Below, piece after piece: positions 1 to 11,829 of a stretch of 64,000 nt of DNA (position 1 is its first letter; the number at the start of each line of letters is the position of its first letter). The notes under the pieces were generated by a model that saw only the letters and a program-made list of their open reading frames with translations, searched no databases and had not been told where the DNA came from. This DNA comes from Phytoseiulus persimilis (taxonomy: Eukaryota; Arthropoda; Arachnida; Mesostigmata; Phytoseiidae), in assembly GCA_037576195.1 (NCBI GenBank), contig CM075102.1, forward strand, positions 4,960,001 through 5,024,000. Reading direction: 5' to 3'. The position numbers were made by a program, and so were the translations under genes.

Positions 1-119
1 GTGAGAGGATGCGTTCAACCTCTGTGTCCGTCGTCGTCATGCTCGAACACCCACCTAGTACTGGTGGGCTTCTCTCGTTGTCTGCTAGTTCTGCCATCAA
101 GATTTCACATCCGACCTCT

Positions 120-2407
120 TTTTTTTTTTCAATTATCGAGTATGATGTGAAAAATCCCTTCGGAGACCAGAGGTACGCCAATTTTCTGGTACTGAGGTGA
201 TTCCTCTAAAAAACACACCTATCTCCGCCCTCTGGTGACTGGGGACTTCCGAGATACCTGTTCACAGGAATCTGTTGTTTGCATTACTCCCGGGTCACCA
301 GGAGCATTCCTATCTTATACACTCTGTTCTCCTGCTATCTGGGTCACTATTTCTTTTCACGTGTGGCCTGCCGGGGGTCCAGCCTGGCCCGTAGAGACTG
401 TCGTTCTTTGCCGGATGAGCGCGTCCTTCTTCTTGAGGATACATGCTATTTTACGGCTTATTTTGTTCCACTCTTCCTCCGATTCAAGCATCTTCTTAAC
501 CAACTCCGGCCCCGTGGTCGCCCCAAAAGCAACTCTCTGCCCTGCGAAGGCCGGGCAAACGAACACTGTGTGATGTACGTCGTCTTCTTCCGCGCTTTCA
601 CAGTTCACGCATGTCGAATCTGTCTCTTCCTGATGAAGTGTAGATACTTCTCGAAGTTGCCGTGGCCCGTGAAGAACTGTGACGTGTGGTAGGTTAACTC
701 GCCGAAATCTCTCTCGCACCATCTCTTGACATCTGGTATGCATGAGTGGGTCCATCTTCCCGTGGTTGCAGCGTCCCAGGCACGTTGCCACTTCGTGTAG
801 CTTTCTTCTTTTATGTCTTCTCCCGAACGAGCTTCTTCGTCGTCGGTGTCGGAATCGTATGGCCGGTCCCTGATCCTCGAGGCCCTGTACAGCTCGGTTC
901 TTTCCTCTGCGAGGATCGGCCATGGGAGTGTCCGAGCCAGAACCAAGACCGCTGCAGTGGAGACCGTGCGGTAACAGCGACTTATTCTGATGCCCGTGAG
1001 TCTCTGTGCTTTTTCGAGCATGTCTCTATTTTTCTGCAGTCTTAATGTCGTAGGTGCCCACACTGGCGCTGCGTACAAAGCGATTGACTGTGCTACCGTA
1101 GCCAGGACTCGCCGCTGAGCCTCCGTCGCTCCGTATGTGCGGGGTAGGATCTTTCCTATGTCCGTGGCGGCTTTTGTTGCGCGCTGTGCGACACACTTGA
1201 TATGTTCCACACCTGTTGCTTCTGCCTGAAGTCTCACACCTAGGTATCTCGCTGAGCGACTTATAGTCACCGGGTGTCCTTCGACTAGGACCCGTAGAAG
1301 TCTCTCCTTTCTTCCTTCGAGCAGCACCACAGCCTCGGTTTTTTCTGAGGCAAGAGAGAGTAGGTTTTCCCTCATCCATGCCGATATACTGTCCAGTGCG
1401 TCTTGTGTGATCTCTTCAAGTTCTTGGATCGACTTGGCAACGGTTATGAGTGCTAAATCATCGGCATAGGCTATTGTGGATGCTCCCTCTGGTAGTCGTA
1501 TGCGAAGTACGTCATCGTAACCAATATTCCAGAGGGTCGGCCCTAGTACTGAGCCCTGGGGAACCCCGGCGGACATCTGATGTTTCGTTCCCTCTTCGTC
1601 GATCACATAGCGTGCTTGAAGATAAGAGCCGATTATTCTTCGCAGGTAAAGTGACACACCTCTCCTCTTCAGACTGTCAATGATTACGCTCCACTCTATG
1701 GAGTTGAAAGCATTCTTAACGTCCAATAGGACGATGAGGCATCTGTTTCTTCGCTGCCACGGTCTTTTATTTTCCTCCAGGACGATTGACATTACTCTCT
1801 CAATCGCCGACATGGTCGAGCGCCCCTGTCTGAAACCGAATTGGCTTTCGGACAGTCTATCCTCCTCTTCTAGTTCGTTTTGCAGTCTTCGGTTAATGAC
1901 GATCTCCACTCCCTTCGCCAGAGTATTGAGGAGGCAAATCGGCCGAAATGCATCCTTTTTGCCGGGCTTTGGAATGAGAACAAGATTCGCCGTTTTCCAT
2001 GATTGGGGGAAACGCCGCTTTGCAAGATACTCTCCACCAGCCTGCCCACAATTCCGGGCCACCGCGAGAAGAGAATCTTTGTGATTTCTGGCGGAATCCC
2101 GTCCGGACCCGGGGCCTTGCCCGCTGCGATTCTTTCTGCAGCTGCAGTGACTTCGCTTCGTAGGACGGGCGGAACTTCCGTCTCCTGGACATCTAGTTTC
2201 TCTTTGTTGAATGAGAGCTCTCTTGGGAACAGTTGGTTGACAGCTACGTGGATCTTCTCCGTCGGGGTCTTCAATCTTTTCTGTCCTAATTTTTCGCGAA
2301 CAATCTCATAGGGAAGTCCCCAGATATCTTCGCGCAGCTTGTCGACGAGTTCTCGCCAGCTTGCTTTCTTCGCGTTCAGGATTCCTATGTGGAGTTTTCG
2401 CTTGGCC
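120..2407 (-). mobile_element. R1-clade non-LTR retrotransposon R1-A, 5' truncated
   Basis: The copy lies on the minus strand, with its poly(A) end seen as the T-run at about 119-129 and its 5' truncation at about 2407. It is flanked by a 15-bp direct repeat, TCACATCCGACCTCT, at 105-119 and 2408-2422. This is the length expected for R1-clade target duplications. The 3' UTR (about 185-300) has close relatives in R1-B (14478-14570) and R1-C (17870-17990), so the three copies are one family. Confidence 0.85.
357..2407 (-). pseudogene. Reverse transcriptase ORF2 of R1-A, frameshifted
   Basis: This encodes the linker, reverse transcriptase and C-terminal zinc domain of an R1-clade polyprotein. 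Visible motifs, in order, are KAPGPDGIP, FGFRQGRST, AGVPQGSVLGP and the catalytic AYADD. Near the end is the R1-type C-x2-C...H...C finger (CVNCESAEEDDVHHTVFVC). The endonuclease is missing. The frame is broken at least twice, near 1900-2060 and near 640-660, so no functional protein is expected. The clade is called from the C-terminal finger and the RT spacing. Confidence 0.85.
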
Positions 2408-2535
2408 TCACATCCGACCTCTGTCAGGTGCCGTTGTATGTCATCCTCTGCGATTTCATTGCAGTCTCGGTTTTTCACCCTTTCTGGCACCTCATTCTTT
2501 TGGTTGTGGTTCGCAAGCCACCCGTGGAGTTCATC

Positions 2536-3322
2536 TCTAGGTGGCGGAAGACTGTTCGCTCGAGGTATTTCTCCAGGCCTTGAAGCGCTTCGTGGCGGCT
2601 AGGGGAGTTCGTAGTAGGATTGTCTCGGATAACGAGTTGACTTTTGTGCGTTCCGCCAGGGCTTTGAGGTGCTATTGTGAGAATTTGCGTTCTGCTGAGA
2701 TACAGGAGTTCATGAGCGTTCGAGGCTTCAAATGGTCCTTCAATGTCCCGCGTGCCGCCTGGTGGCGAGGCTAGTTCTGAAGGCTACTTCGAATCGTCAA
2801 GGATTGTCTCAGGAAAACGGTTAACGGTAAGGTTCCCTCTCTCTGTTCCATTTCATGACTGTGGTTAAGGAAATTGAGGCTATCGCCGATTCTCGTCCTC
2901 TAACCGTCTTGCCCGAAAGCCCGGCGGATCCCGAGGCGCTCACACCCGCCCATTTTCTCACCGGCATCAATGCTTCAAGTCTACCCCCGGGTTCTGCGAA
3001 GGCGGCGGGCGAAAAGAACGGCCAACTTGTGAAATTCGGGCGAGCTAGAGAAAAGCTTCTAACCGGCTTCTGGAACCGTTGGAAGAATGAATACATTTTG
3101 TTGTTGAGTTCTGTTCATCAGAGAAGAGATACTCGATGCTCAACGCTTGTCGCAGATGACAGTGTGCTCGTGGTTGAGGCCAATTGGGACAGATCAAGGC
3201 GGAGGCTAGGCCGTGTAATTCAGAATGTAGAGGGAAAATATGGTATCGCTCGACCGTGTAAGGTCAGGACTCAACAGGGAGTAGTGTTACGCGCACATCA
3301 GCATTTGTTCAAACTTACGTGA
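2536..3322 (+). pseudogene. BEL/Pao-type integrase, C-terminal part, frameshifted
   Basis: The first segment (2541-2774) holds EVFLQALKRFVAARG, IVSDNELTF and FNVPRAAWWRG, the integrase core around the second catalytic Asp and the PPRAPHWGG-like motif. After a frame break near 2770 the second segment (2855-3322) has EIEAIADSRPLT, LTPAHFLTG, a tryptophan-rich stretch and the C-terminal LGRV...VRT block. This order is typical of BEL/Pao pol proteins. Everything upstream of the core is gone. An AATAAA at 3449-3454 could mark a remnant of the 3' LTR, but no second LTR is present to prove it. Confidence 0.8.
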
Positions 3323-6300
3323 ACACTGGTCGAGAGCTCTGGGAGGGTGCTCGAATTCAGCAACTGACTGTCTGTCCGTTACTCCGGGAGATTGTAACCG
3401 ATCATCATCTGGGCGCCTTTGAAGGCAGGCCACCGGCGTCTGCCGTCGAATAAACATAACTGTGTTGAGTCCGCGCAGGAGAAGCATGGTTCGGAAAGTC
3501 TGGACTTTTCACTGAAGTTGCGACACAAAAAATCGAACAAATTCGTCAGCAAAGCATCGTGCAGCCTCAGTTCCAATAGCAGCTAGTAGCCCGCCGACTT
3601 GACTGAAAGTGTTCTCTTGGGACGGGGAATCCGACACAATATATCTCATTCGAATCCCCGACCCAAGGCCAAACGTGTCCAGGAACTGCCGAGACCCTTC
3701 GGATTAATTTTGAATTTCATGTGGTAAATCTCGGTGTCGCATCAATCGGAGATCCTGAAGCCTGCCATTGAGCAGATATTCCGAATTTCCCACCGCGAAA
3801 TCCAGAGGGAGCCAGAGCGAATCGAGCGGATATCCATCATCAGGCTAGTTCTCTGACGTGAGTACGCAGAGAGTAACTTCGGGTTCCGTGTGAACTGGAA
3901 CCGTGCTCCCAAGTCCTCTTTTGATGTCAGCTGCGATTACGATGGTTCTAATCAGATTGCTGGGACCAGGAACAGGAACGGCACTCTGAACGATTCCTTC
4001 GTATGACAGAGAATTGCTCTAGGACGAGATCGTGAAGTTTGAGAAGATGCTCCGAGGTTCCACCAAAAAATCAGAGGATGTCGGAGCAAATCAGACTTCA
4101 GACTCACCTCGATGGGCCTCGAAAAGTCAAGTTAGATCGTAACCCTGTCCTTCGACTCCAAAAAGTCGGGTTAAGGACGGCTACTTCGGATGGCCTCGCG
4201 CGTTCCGTGTGTGATCGGTTATGGTTCCGCAATGATCTCCGCGATGCGGGACAGACACCAGACCACCGATTTCGCTCCAGACCACTGTGAAACTTTCATT
4301 CACGTTTTCCTCCCTTGAGGTCGGTTCGAGAGGCCCTTCGAGAAGATCATCACTATTCATTCATCTATATTCATAAAAATCCAGGGCCTGTTTGTCCTCG
4401 ATATCGGACAATGATCAGATCGACGTGGAACAAACTGCGTGTAAGGCTCACAAGGCAGGACATGGGCTAAGTTTGCCAACACACGCATTGTATATCACTG
4501 GGGACAATGTCCACGACGAATTTTATCGGAATCTCGACTTGTCGTTCGGTCCCTCGCATTCCTTTATTCCAGTGGTTTGGCGTCTTTCGTTCTGCTCTGA
4601 TGGCGCGCGTTCTGTTCCTGCCTGTTCTCTTTCTTTTCCCATCTCCTCTCTTCTGACCTGTTGCTCGCCGTTTACCAGGTGGTATTCTTTCTCGGAGCAT
4701 CTCTAACATCCGGTTCTCTCCTTTTTTCTTTCCCTCCTTCCGTCTTCAGTATCGTGTCTATCTTTTCTCTTGTTCGACTTCTCGTCTGGTTTGGTGATTT
4801 CGGCGGTCCTCCCGGAGCAGTGCGACGATTCCACCGCTGCGCGATGTTGGGATGTGGTGGTTTCCCACAAACCCAATACTTCACCACGCACACCCGATTG
4901 GTCTCGGGTGGAGCCCAGGTCTGCGTGGGGTACAACAGTTCAGTGACATGGCACCATGGTCCAAGGTTGGGATGTGTTCGATCACATTTCCTCTTGCGAT
5001 TCCGTCACTTCCTACTATGGTACTTTTGAATTCAAGAAGTCGAGCTTCTTGACTCGAGATATACCGCCAGGAAGAGGAAAAACTAAATCGACTGGGGCTC
5101 GTTGGGAACCGTTCCTCAGAGATGACAAGCCACACCAAGAGGCTCATACAGCAAAGGGAAAACAGAATACAACTATCTTCTGAGACAACTCGTCACTGAA
5201 ACGGAAGTGTCATATATATGAGGATGAAAAATAGCAATACCTAGCAGAGGGCATGATGAGAGCTATACTGAATGTGTTTCGTCACAATTCCCCGGGCATT
5301 CCGATCACTTCCTTACATGAAGTACTTTTTGAGTGATTAAATTGGCTCATTGAAATATCAAGAAGCCGAGGTTCTTAGGCGACTAAAAGAGCTGCGGTGG
5401 CGCAGAATTGTAGTTCAAGCACAATCGATCAAGGAGGCTTCCTGATCGAATGAATGACCGTAAACTGTTGGACCTTGCCAGGGAGCATGTCAGGAACTGT
5501 TCCTTTCGGGTAAACTCCCCAGCTCCATTATCCAACACGATGAGAGCGCATTTCCGGAACTGCGCGTTGTATCTCAGATTCCTCTCACCATCGCCTCTAC
5601 AATGACCAGCTGCTTGGAGTCTTCCCGCGAATGGAGGCGCCTCGTCAGTCGAGAGAGGCTGAGCGCATTCACGCTTTCGACCATTGACAGGCGAAACGAA
5701 AACAAAACGGACTTTGAAGTAGTCATATGATAGAAAGTTTCACCGCTGTCGGGGCCCATGCGCGTGATTCAGATCGTCACAGTATCGTGCTGAATCGAGA
5801 GAAAAAAAACCTCGTTGCCAACTCTAAGAGTCTCTTCCGTTTGCCAACCGCGTCCTCATGCGAGTTCACGGAGGGGGGTACTTTTGCCTGTTTACCCCGA
5901 GCGCGACTTGAGATAGGTACGCCTGCGTAGAGGAGGGAATAATCGGGCAGAGTAATTGAAATAGAACGGATACAATATTCATTCGACATGGAAAAAAACG
6001 CAAGGCATATTGGAAAATATTCATGAGAGACTCTGGGCGGGGCGCATCTGATGCCAAGTTTCTTCGCGGACCTTGACCCGGTTGCAGCGGCCGTCCGCGA
6101 TCACCCCAGTAAGCGAAGGACGGACGACTGGCAGGGCCAGCGGGAAAGTCGAGGAGAGCGGTTAACAGAGTGCGAGGAGTCTAAAAAACTCCTGGCCGAC
6201 GTGTATAATGTAGGACCGTGTTCCATCCATTCAGAATCGAATGATTAAGCCCCGTCTCCGATCTGGTTCGTGACACCATTATCTCAAATCGGAATAAGAG

Positions 6301-7650
6301 CGTTTCAAAGATCTGCGGACCCAGGTTCCATACTCTAGCGAGCGGGAGGAGCTCCCGTAAGGCGGGACGTTGGAGTCTCAGAGAACAATGCGTTGTTCTT
6401 ATTTGTCACAGAAAAATCGCATGTTCAACTCGGCCGACTTACATGAGTTGATCTAGAATCTTCGGAACAGGCTTGCGTTGCGCACGAGTTTCTAGTCGAT
6501 CTAGAGAAGTGTCTCGCAGGCTATGGAAGTGTTCATGTCGGGGCGGAAAGAAAACTTGCCATTTTGATTCGACGAATTACATCATTGAAAGTAATTTGAG
6601 AGTAATCGAGTAAATGATTTGAGTATTGAGAGTAATTTATTGAAAGTTCTGAGTGAAGAGCGGCGGTTCAGCGAGCGGTTGCCGGGAGTGTTGCGGAATC
6701 TTCCAAGGTCTCTCCGGGAACCGTGGAGTTTCGGCAAGCTCCGTCACTCCTCTTCCGATCTTGGAGGATCCAGCGTTTCAGAAGCGCCCCGAGTGCATCT
6801 CCCAGCCGAAGCATGGAAAGCCGAGAGAGCATCTATGTCAGTCCGAAATAAATGAGCCCACGTTACGCGTCAACTTCACACCGGACAAGCCTCGAATTCC
6901 ACCATCAGAACGTGCCGGGAGTTCCCCGTCGATCTGATGAAGAAGCAGAGGTTCCGTTTCTCTCCGATGCTCCGCTTGACACGCCCACACCTGACAACTT
7001 ACTCGACTTCACAGCACACCGAGTCACCCGATACAGAGAGGTAAGGACTTGCAGTCAGAGGCATCGATCGAACCAATGACCGCGGACGCTTCTCAAAAAA
7101 GCACTGCTCGGGTCGGTGCCCGCCGATTTGAGCCCACGAACGGTTCGAGCCCCATGCCGTCAGCGCCGACTCTTGCACACGCAGAGCCCCGAGCCCGCTT
7201 GCACACAGCTGCGTTCCGAGCGGCCCACGTTTCAGCACAGAGACTACATGCGTGCATCTTCCACCAGTTTTCGGATTGTTTTGATTTCGATGAACTTCAC
7301 CAGTCGTGGAGAAAACTGTTACTGTAGCCCTCCCTATCTAGCGGATTCATTTCCGCTGGGCTCGACTCAGCCCGACCTATGATTGACGTCTACCACCGCT
7401 CTCTTCTACGCCGCGCTCAGGACGCGCTGCCGCTTACCTCGACCCCGCACTTGAATCGTCAGTGAGCTCACTTGTCGGAGTTCGCACATTGCCGGTGACC
7501 GCCCGGGGCACACGAGTCGGGTCATCACTACGGATGTGTCTCCAAGGCTTCTCAACTCATCCGGACGCTCCAGAATGGGATCGTCTCCCGAGGCTGCTGT
7601 CTTTCAAGCGCAGGCGCGTGGGTGGAGGATGAATCCTACTCGTCAGTTCT
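3323..7650. other. No gene recognised
   Basis: Reading frames are short on both strands and none resembles a known protein. The stretch holds a dispersed repeat at 4377-4490 (listed separately). There is also a weak direct similarity between 4955-5060 and 5270-5390 (shared pieces such as TTCAAGAAG/ATCAAGAAG). It may contain introns or regulatory DNA of the receptor gene downstream of 7658, but nothing in the sequence shows this. Confidence 0.5.
4377..4490 (+). repeat. Dispersed repeat, copy 1
   Basis: The segment starting AAAATCCAGGGCCTGTTTGTCC aligns with 20366-20480 (ACAGGGTCTGTTTGTTTGTTTG). They share GGATCGAC/AGATCGAC, GGAACAAACTGCGT and further blocks over about 110 bp. Its element class is unknown. 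The T/G-rich leader also resembles the leaders beside satellite arrays at 30690 and 44260. Confidence 0.5.
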
Positions 7651-7657
7651 CGAAAAT

Positions 7658-9367
7658 CTAGCGGCGATTGTCCAGGACAGCGTGAATTCGATTCAGAAGC
7701 CATGATCTCCAAGGGTAACAAACTTCTTGACAAATCCTTGCCATTATAAAAACACAGCATAAAGCGATCAAAGGCTGTATTTTCACGAATCCGTTCATGT
7801 CGAACCACTCCCTTGTCATGTTCTCAGTCAAAAACGTGTCGAACATCGGAGCTCGAGTCTCGAACACTTTCAGAGTAGATCTCAGACTGAGAGTCTCGAT
7901 TTTATTCTTCGCCGTAAGCTTCAACTTATAAGGTTCTGCAGATGCTCGAATTTCGGCAACTCTCATTCTCTGGAACGAAGTGAGTCCAGACTGTAGCATT
8001 CGTCCGAAAATTTTCCCGGGATGACTTGAGGCCAGCTGCAGCGGACGAACGGTCGAGGAAATTTTCAGCTGAAGCGGATTTGTCCCTAGCACCAAAGCTT
8101 CTCGGTTCGACTCGCTGACTGGATAACGCTCCGCCGGTCCGTAGCGTTGCAAGGGCCTTTTGATCTTGACGAATAGATGTCGCGGTAATCTGCAGACGGG
8201 TACAAATTCTAAGAACCTTGATATGGTTCCCGCGTCGTGGCAAAATCCTGCTTCTCCGCAGTCAAGAAATGTAAGAGTTCGCGGCTTCTCGGTTGGACTC
8301 AGGAAAGAAGACATCACGTCATTCGAGTAAATGTGTCCCATCAAGAAGCTGAATCCGAGCGCTGTGCACCCGATCACCAGGATAGGGTAACTCTTCGGTG
8401 GAGAGTCGATTCCGCGACTCGTGAAGATCATGAGTACAAGCTCACAGAAAATCACGGACCCGGATTTTTGCGCCATGAGCGACCAAGCAGCTGCCAGAAC
8501 GAGGAAGACTAGCAGGATTAGACACCAAGTTTCCGGTTTGAATGATTCCAGAAGAGCCGTGACATCTGGACTCACCGATGGGATGTAGATGAAGCAGATG
8601 CGAAGATATTCCTCCCGAAAAATCCAGCGTGCACTCAGCTGAAACCTGAGCGGCTCGTTTTGTGCCTTCATCGAGTGCACATAGAGGGTTATCGTTGCGA
8701 GCGTTGAGTTGCATCTGAGTCTCGAGATGATTTTGAAAGGCACCAATGAACTGCCCCTTGCGTCGCTCACGTGCTCTGCTGTGCAAGTCCCGATGGAATG
8801 TCCGCAAACAGTTATCGGTTGGTTAAGCGTCTCATGGAGCAGATTGTCATGATTTTTGACGCAAAGAAAAGCGCCAGTCTTATGCGCCGTCACAAGAATC
8901 GTTCGGACTGGAAACATCGGCGGAAGAAATCGTTGAGACTTAGTTGCGCTGGGATCGAGGTCGACGAGTACGAGGAAGAGGAACTTATGGCGTATGTTCT
9001 GAGTGAAATCGTATTGATAGAACGAGCGCTTCTCCATACATTCGCGTCGCGTCGTCAGGAGAACGATACCTTGAGGAGCCGCTAATGCTTCAGAGAGCTC
9101 GGTGTGTGCGATCAACGGCTTCTCAGTTTCAAACGTAGGAAGATTGAGCAGGAGTAAACTGAATCTGGAAGTCAGACTCCCCGACGAGAGGGCTCTTCCC
9201 ATGTCGACCAGGAGAAGAGACGTCGGATCTGCTCCTAATTGGATTGCGGCTCGCTCGACTGCAGCGACGATTTCCGAGGGAAACGGTTGTCCTTGAAGCT
9301 GGTCGACGTTCACAACTGAGCACATTAGAAGCTTGATCATGGTCATCATATTCACAATGCAACCCAT
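7658..9367 (-). CDS. Ionotropic receptor-like (divergent iGluR family) channel
   Basis: This is a single uninterrupted 569-codon frame. I start it at the ATG at 9367 because the first residues then form a signal-like stretch (MTMIKLLMCSVV); the frame stays open upstream to about 9430, so an upstream exon is possible. Residues 20-275 fit a degenerate extracellular ligand-binding half with Cys pairs. A membrane helix follows at about 280-299 (WCLILLVFLVLAAAW). Next come a short pore-like hydrophobic segment (about 305-318) and a second helix (about 326-347) ending GHIYSNDVMSSFL, the position of the SYTANLAAF-like motif in glutamate receptors. The second ligand-binding half and a last helix (LIALCCVFIMARICQEV) come before the C-terminus. 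This layout is that of arthropod ionotropic receptors, which are chemosensory ion channels at the plasma membrane. The glutamate-binding residues of true iGluRs are not evident. A single-exon, divergent form is known for lineage-specific IRs. The family is likely; the ligand is unknown. Confidence 0.75.
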   Translation of the reverse strand: MGCIVNMMTMIKLLMCSVVNVDQLQGQPFPSEIVAAVERAAIQLGADPTSLLLVDMGRALSSGSLTSRFSLLLLNLPTFETEKPLIAHTELSEALAAPQGIVLLTTRRECMEKRSFYQYDFTQNIRHKFLFLVLVDLDPSATKSQRFLPPMFPVRTILVTAHKTGAFLCVKNHDNLLHETLNQPITVCGHSIGTCTAEHVSDARGSSLVPFKIISRLRCNSTLATITLYVHSMKAQNEPLRFQLSARWIFREEYLRICFIYIPSVSPDVTALLESFKPETWCLILLVFLVLAAAWSLMAQKSGSVIFCELVLMIFTSRGIDSPPKSYPILVIGCTALGFSFLMGHIYSNDVMSSFLSPTEKPRTLTFLDCGEAGFCHDAGTISRFLEFVPVCRLPRHLFVKIKRPLQRYGPAERYPVSESNREALVLGTNPLQLKISSTVRPLQLASSHPGKIFGRMLQSGLTSFQRMRVAEIRASAEPYKLKLTAKNKIETLSLRSTLKVFETRAPMFDTFLTENMTREWFDMNGFVKIQPLIALCCVFIMARICQEVCYPWRSWLLNRIHAVLDNRR

Positions 9368-9439
9368 GTCTGTCACCAACGGTTTCAGATAGTAGAGAAG
9401 GCCTCCAAAGAATATACCCGCACCTGAAGCGCTCGAGTA

Positions 9440-10084
9440 CCAGCATCACGGTCTGAGTTCTCTCGAGGGGCGCTCAACTCGATATGGAAGAATCATTGAA
9501 GTCTAGAGACGAGATTTGTATCATTCTGTCAGCGAGATCGATAGCGGAGCACTCAAAACATCTCCTATCTTCTATGATGTTCCCGTCTTTGGAAACACGA
9601 AGCGAGCGCGAGATTGAAGCGAAAACCGCTGTTGTCCTTCGATCCGACGTGTGGAATACGAAGAGTGGCTGTCGACCTCTGAATATTGAGGCCCACGAGC
9701 AGCAGATAAGTTTTCACTTCCTTCCTTGGGAGATGTTGACGTAAATCTGTGGATCCTTCTGTCGCTAGTAGGCTTTGCGGCGATTTTCAACCGATTTTCC
9801 TGGACCGCGGTTGAGGCGTCCGTATTCCTTCCCATCATTCGACGTTCGACCAATGGAGTAGGAGGATCGAATTCGAGGGAATGATGAGGATGTACACTAA
9901 CGGCGGAAGCTTGGGCCCATCCCGGAATTTCTCAAAAAAAAAACGGGGCCAAGTTCAGCTGCTGAACTAGTGGTTCCGTAGGCTTACGTTCCACATCGAT
10001 CTGATCAACGACCAGGAAATTGGGAGCAATTCGATCTCTGTATACTCAGCGAAGTTAACCTGAACATATCTGAAAACTAGTCTA
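9440..10084. other. No gene recognised
   Basis: No frame longer than about 90 codons, and none recognised. The stretch may contain the decayed start of the R1-D endonuclease (an A-rich run at about 9933-9944) and 5' sequence of the receptor gene. Confidence 0.4.
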
Positions 10085-10314
10085 GGAGATATGAAGGATG
10101 GATCACGGACGACTCTGGAGACTCAGCCATCTTTTCGAGGAATTCCTTACCTACCCCGAAAGCCTTGAAGAAATCCTACAGAGACTGAAGGGTCACATCA
10201 TACTGGCCGGAGACTCCAACGCCAAATCTACGACATGGGGAAACACCCAAACAACAAGGAGGGGAATGGAACTGGAGGAGATGCTAGCGGGTAGAAGCCT
10301 ATCTATTTTCTAGT
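10085..10314 (+). pseudogene. R1-D, endonuclease fragment (part 1)
   Basis: The frame has LEEILQRLKGHIILAGDSNAKS, TTWGN and RRGMELEEMLAGRSL, which is the catalytic GDFNA-type block and the following helix of an R1-clade apurinic-like endonuclease (here GDSNA). The match ends abruptly at SLSIF. The domain resumes at about 12945 with NDEYAPTLRRIRVGQ, so a 2.6-kb segment separates the two parts. Confidence 0.75.
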
Positions 10315-11829
10315 CTTCTAGTCTTCTAGATATATAAAAGACGCCGGCCGGTCTAACCTGTGATCCGAATAAACGCCAGGGCAGCGGCTCGAAGCTTGAT
10401 GAAACCTCGCATACTCACGCGGAATCGGCCCCAAATGGTTATGGGCCGCCTGATACTTTTCTTGAAAACCTCCGGAAGCCGGAATACGAAGGAAACTTGA
10501 CAACTTCCTTGTCGCCGGCCGCAGTATCTTCCAGTTCGAAAGGGCGCGCCTCGTCCAACCGCTTTCTCCACGGTCACAAACCGAGAAAACTAGGAAACTT
10601 TGTCGTCGCATGCTGAATAATTTCTCTGTTCGAAAGAACACGCTAAGAGCCAATGGTCTGCGGCGCGATCCTGTAGCGATTTTGGTGTTGTGAAAAACGC
10701 GGTGCACAGCGATTCGATTGCGTTTGTCCGTTCATCGTGCCGTTGCTCGACTCCGTAGAGCCCGTGACGACACGGTGCGAGGAAAGTCGGACGGCTGCCC
10801 ACCCGATACAGGGAGTGAACGTCCTAAGATCGCCTTCCTTCCAAGCACCCTAAGGTTTACCTGGGACAATCACTTCCACGGCCCGACCGTCAACGCTCTT
10901 CCGCCGTTGCGGTCTCGGATCCACACCATGACAAAACTACAAGGTAAATGTGAACCGCACCGTGGATCTCATCGCGGTCAAGCCTGAAGTAGCTGCAGTG
11001 CAATTGATCAACTGCCATGATGGGCGTCCCAAGAGAGAAAGCAGCCTCTCTCGAGTACTCAGCCATTCTGAAAGACGGAAAATCCAGCTCCAGGTCCTTC
11101 AAGAGCAAGAGATCAATCGTAGAATCACGTTGTCAACGACGACAGAAACAGCTGACGCGGGACCACTCCCGACAAAAGCTAGGGAAAGACGAAACTTCCA
11201 TCAGGACGCTGCGGACAAAACTACATCGATGTGGTGCGAGATCCTCTGGGTGACCTGGGTGGTGTTCGAACCTCCTTCCGTCGGGAAAGACGTGGATGGG
11301 CGAAACGCGAAATTCAATTGAACCTAGAATGTCGCTAAACCTCATCCAGGATCCGCCCAGAGAACAATGCGACAGAAACCACCTCGAACAAGAAAAGGTC
11401 TCCCCGAGCTTAATGATTGCGATAGGATGTTGAAAGCATGATGATCGGGATAAGCCTCCTCTATCGTGAAGACAGATACATGATCTCTTGAATGAGCCAC
11501 CTATATGCCGCACATCAAGGGTCGACAAAGTCAGGGCCCCGGGACAAGATACCTGCCCAACGCCCAAAATCTGGGCCCCGGTGCCGACCAGGGATCTGGC
11601 TCCGTGCTCAGGTAGGGAATATCCGAGCCTGGCCTCGAATGGCTTCGGGACAGATTCGGGCCCGACTACGGAGTCGATCTGATAAACAAGCTTTCTAAAG
11701 TCGATCTGACCGAATTTTCGGGGGCATGTCGACATGATTCCTGAGTCGATGTGACAATACTTTCCAGGATCCAGAGGGTGATTTCGGAGTGGATCTTGAC
11801 ATACTTCCGAGGAGTCATAGAGGTGGTCC

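Larger units (their letters stand above)
1..2535 (-). other. Unidentified reading frame interrupted by R1-A
   Basis: On the minus strand an open frame runs from about 2535 to 2408. After R1-A and one duplicated target copy are skipped, it continues without a stop from 105 to the window edge. The product is hydrophilic, rich in Glu, Asp and Asn, and I do not recognise it. The frame includes VKNRDCNEIAEDD and later MTTTDTEVER. It abuts a plus-strand integrase fragment at about 2536, so it may belong to another mobile element. The continuous frame across the insertion site is seen directly; that it is a gene is only inferred. Confidence 0.35.

Noticed and set aside
11133-11735. 200-codon minus-strand ORF
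   Set aside because: No domain, low complexity in places, and partly overlapping satellite-like sequence inside the R1-D insertion.
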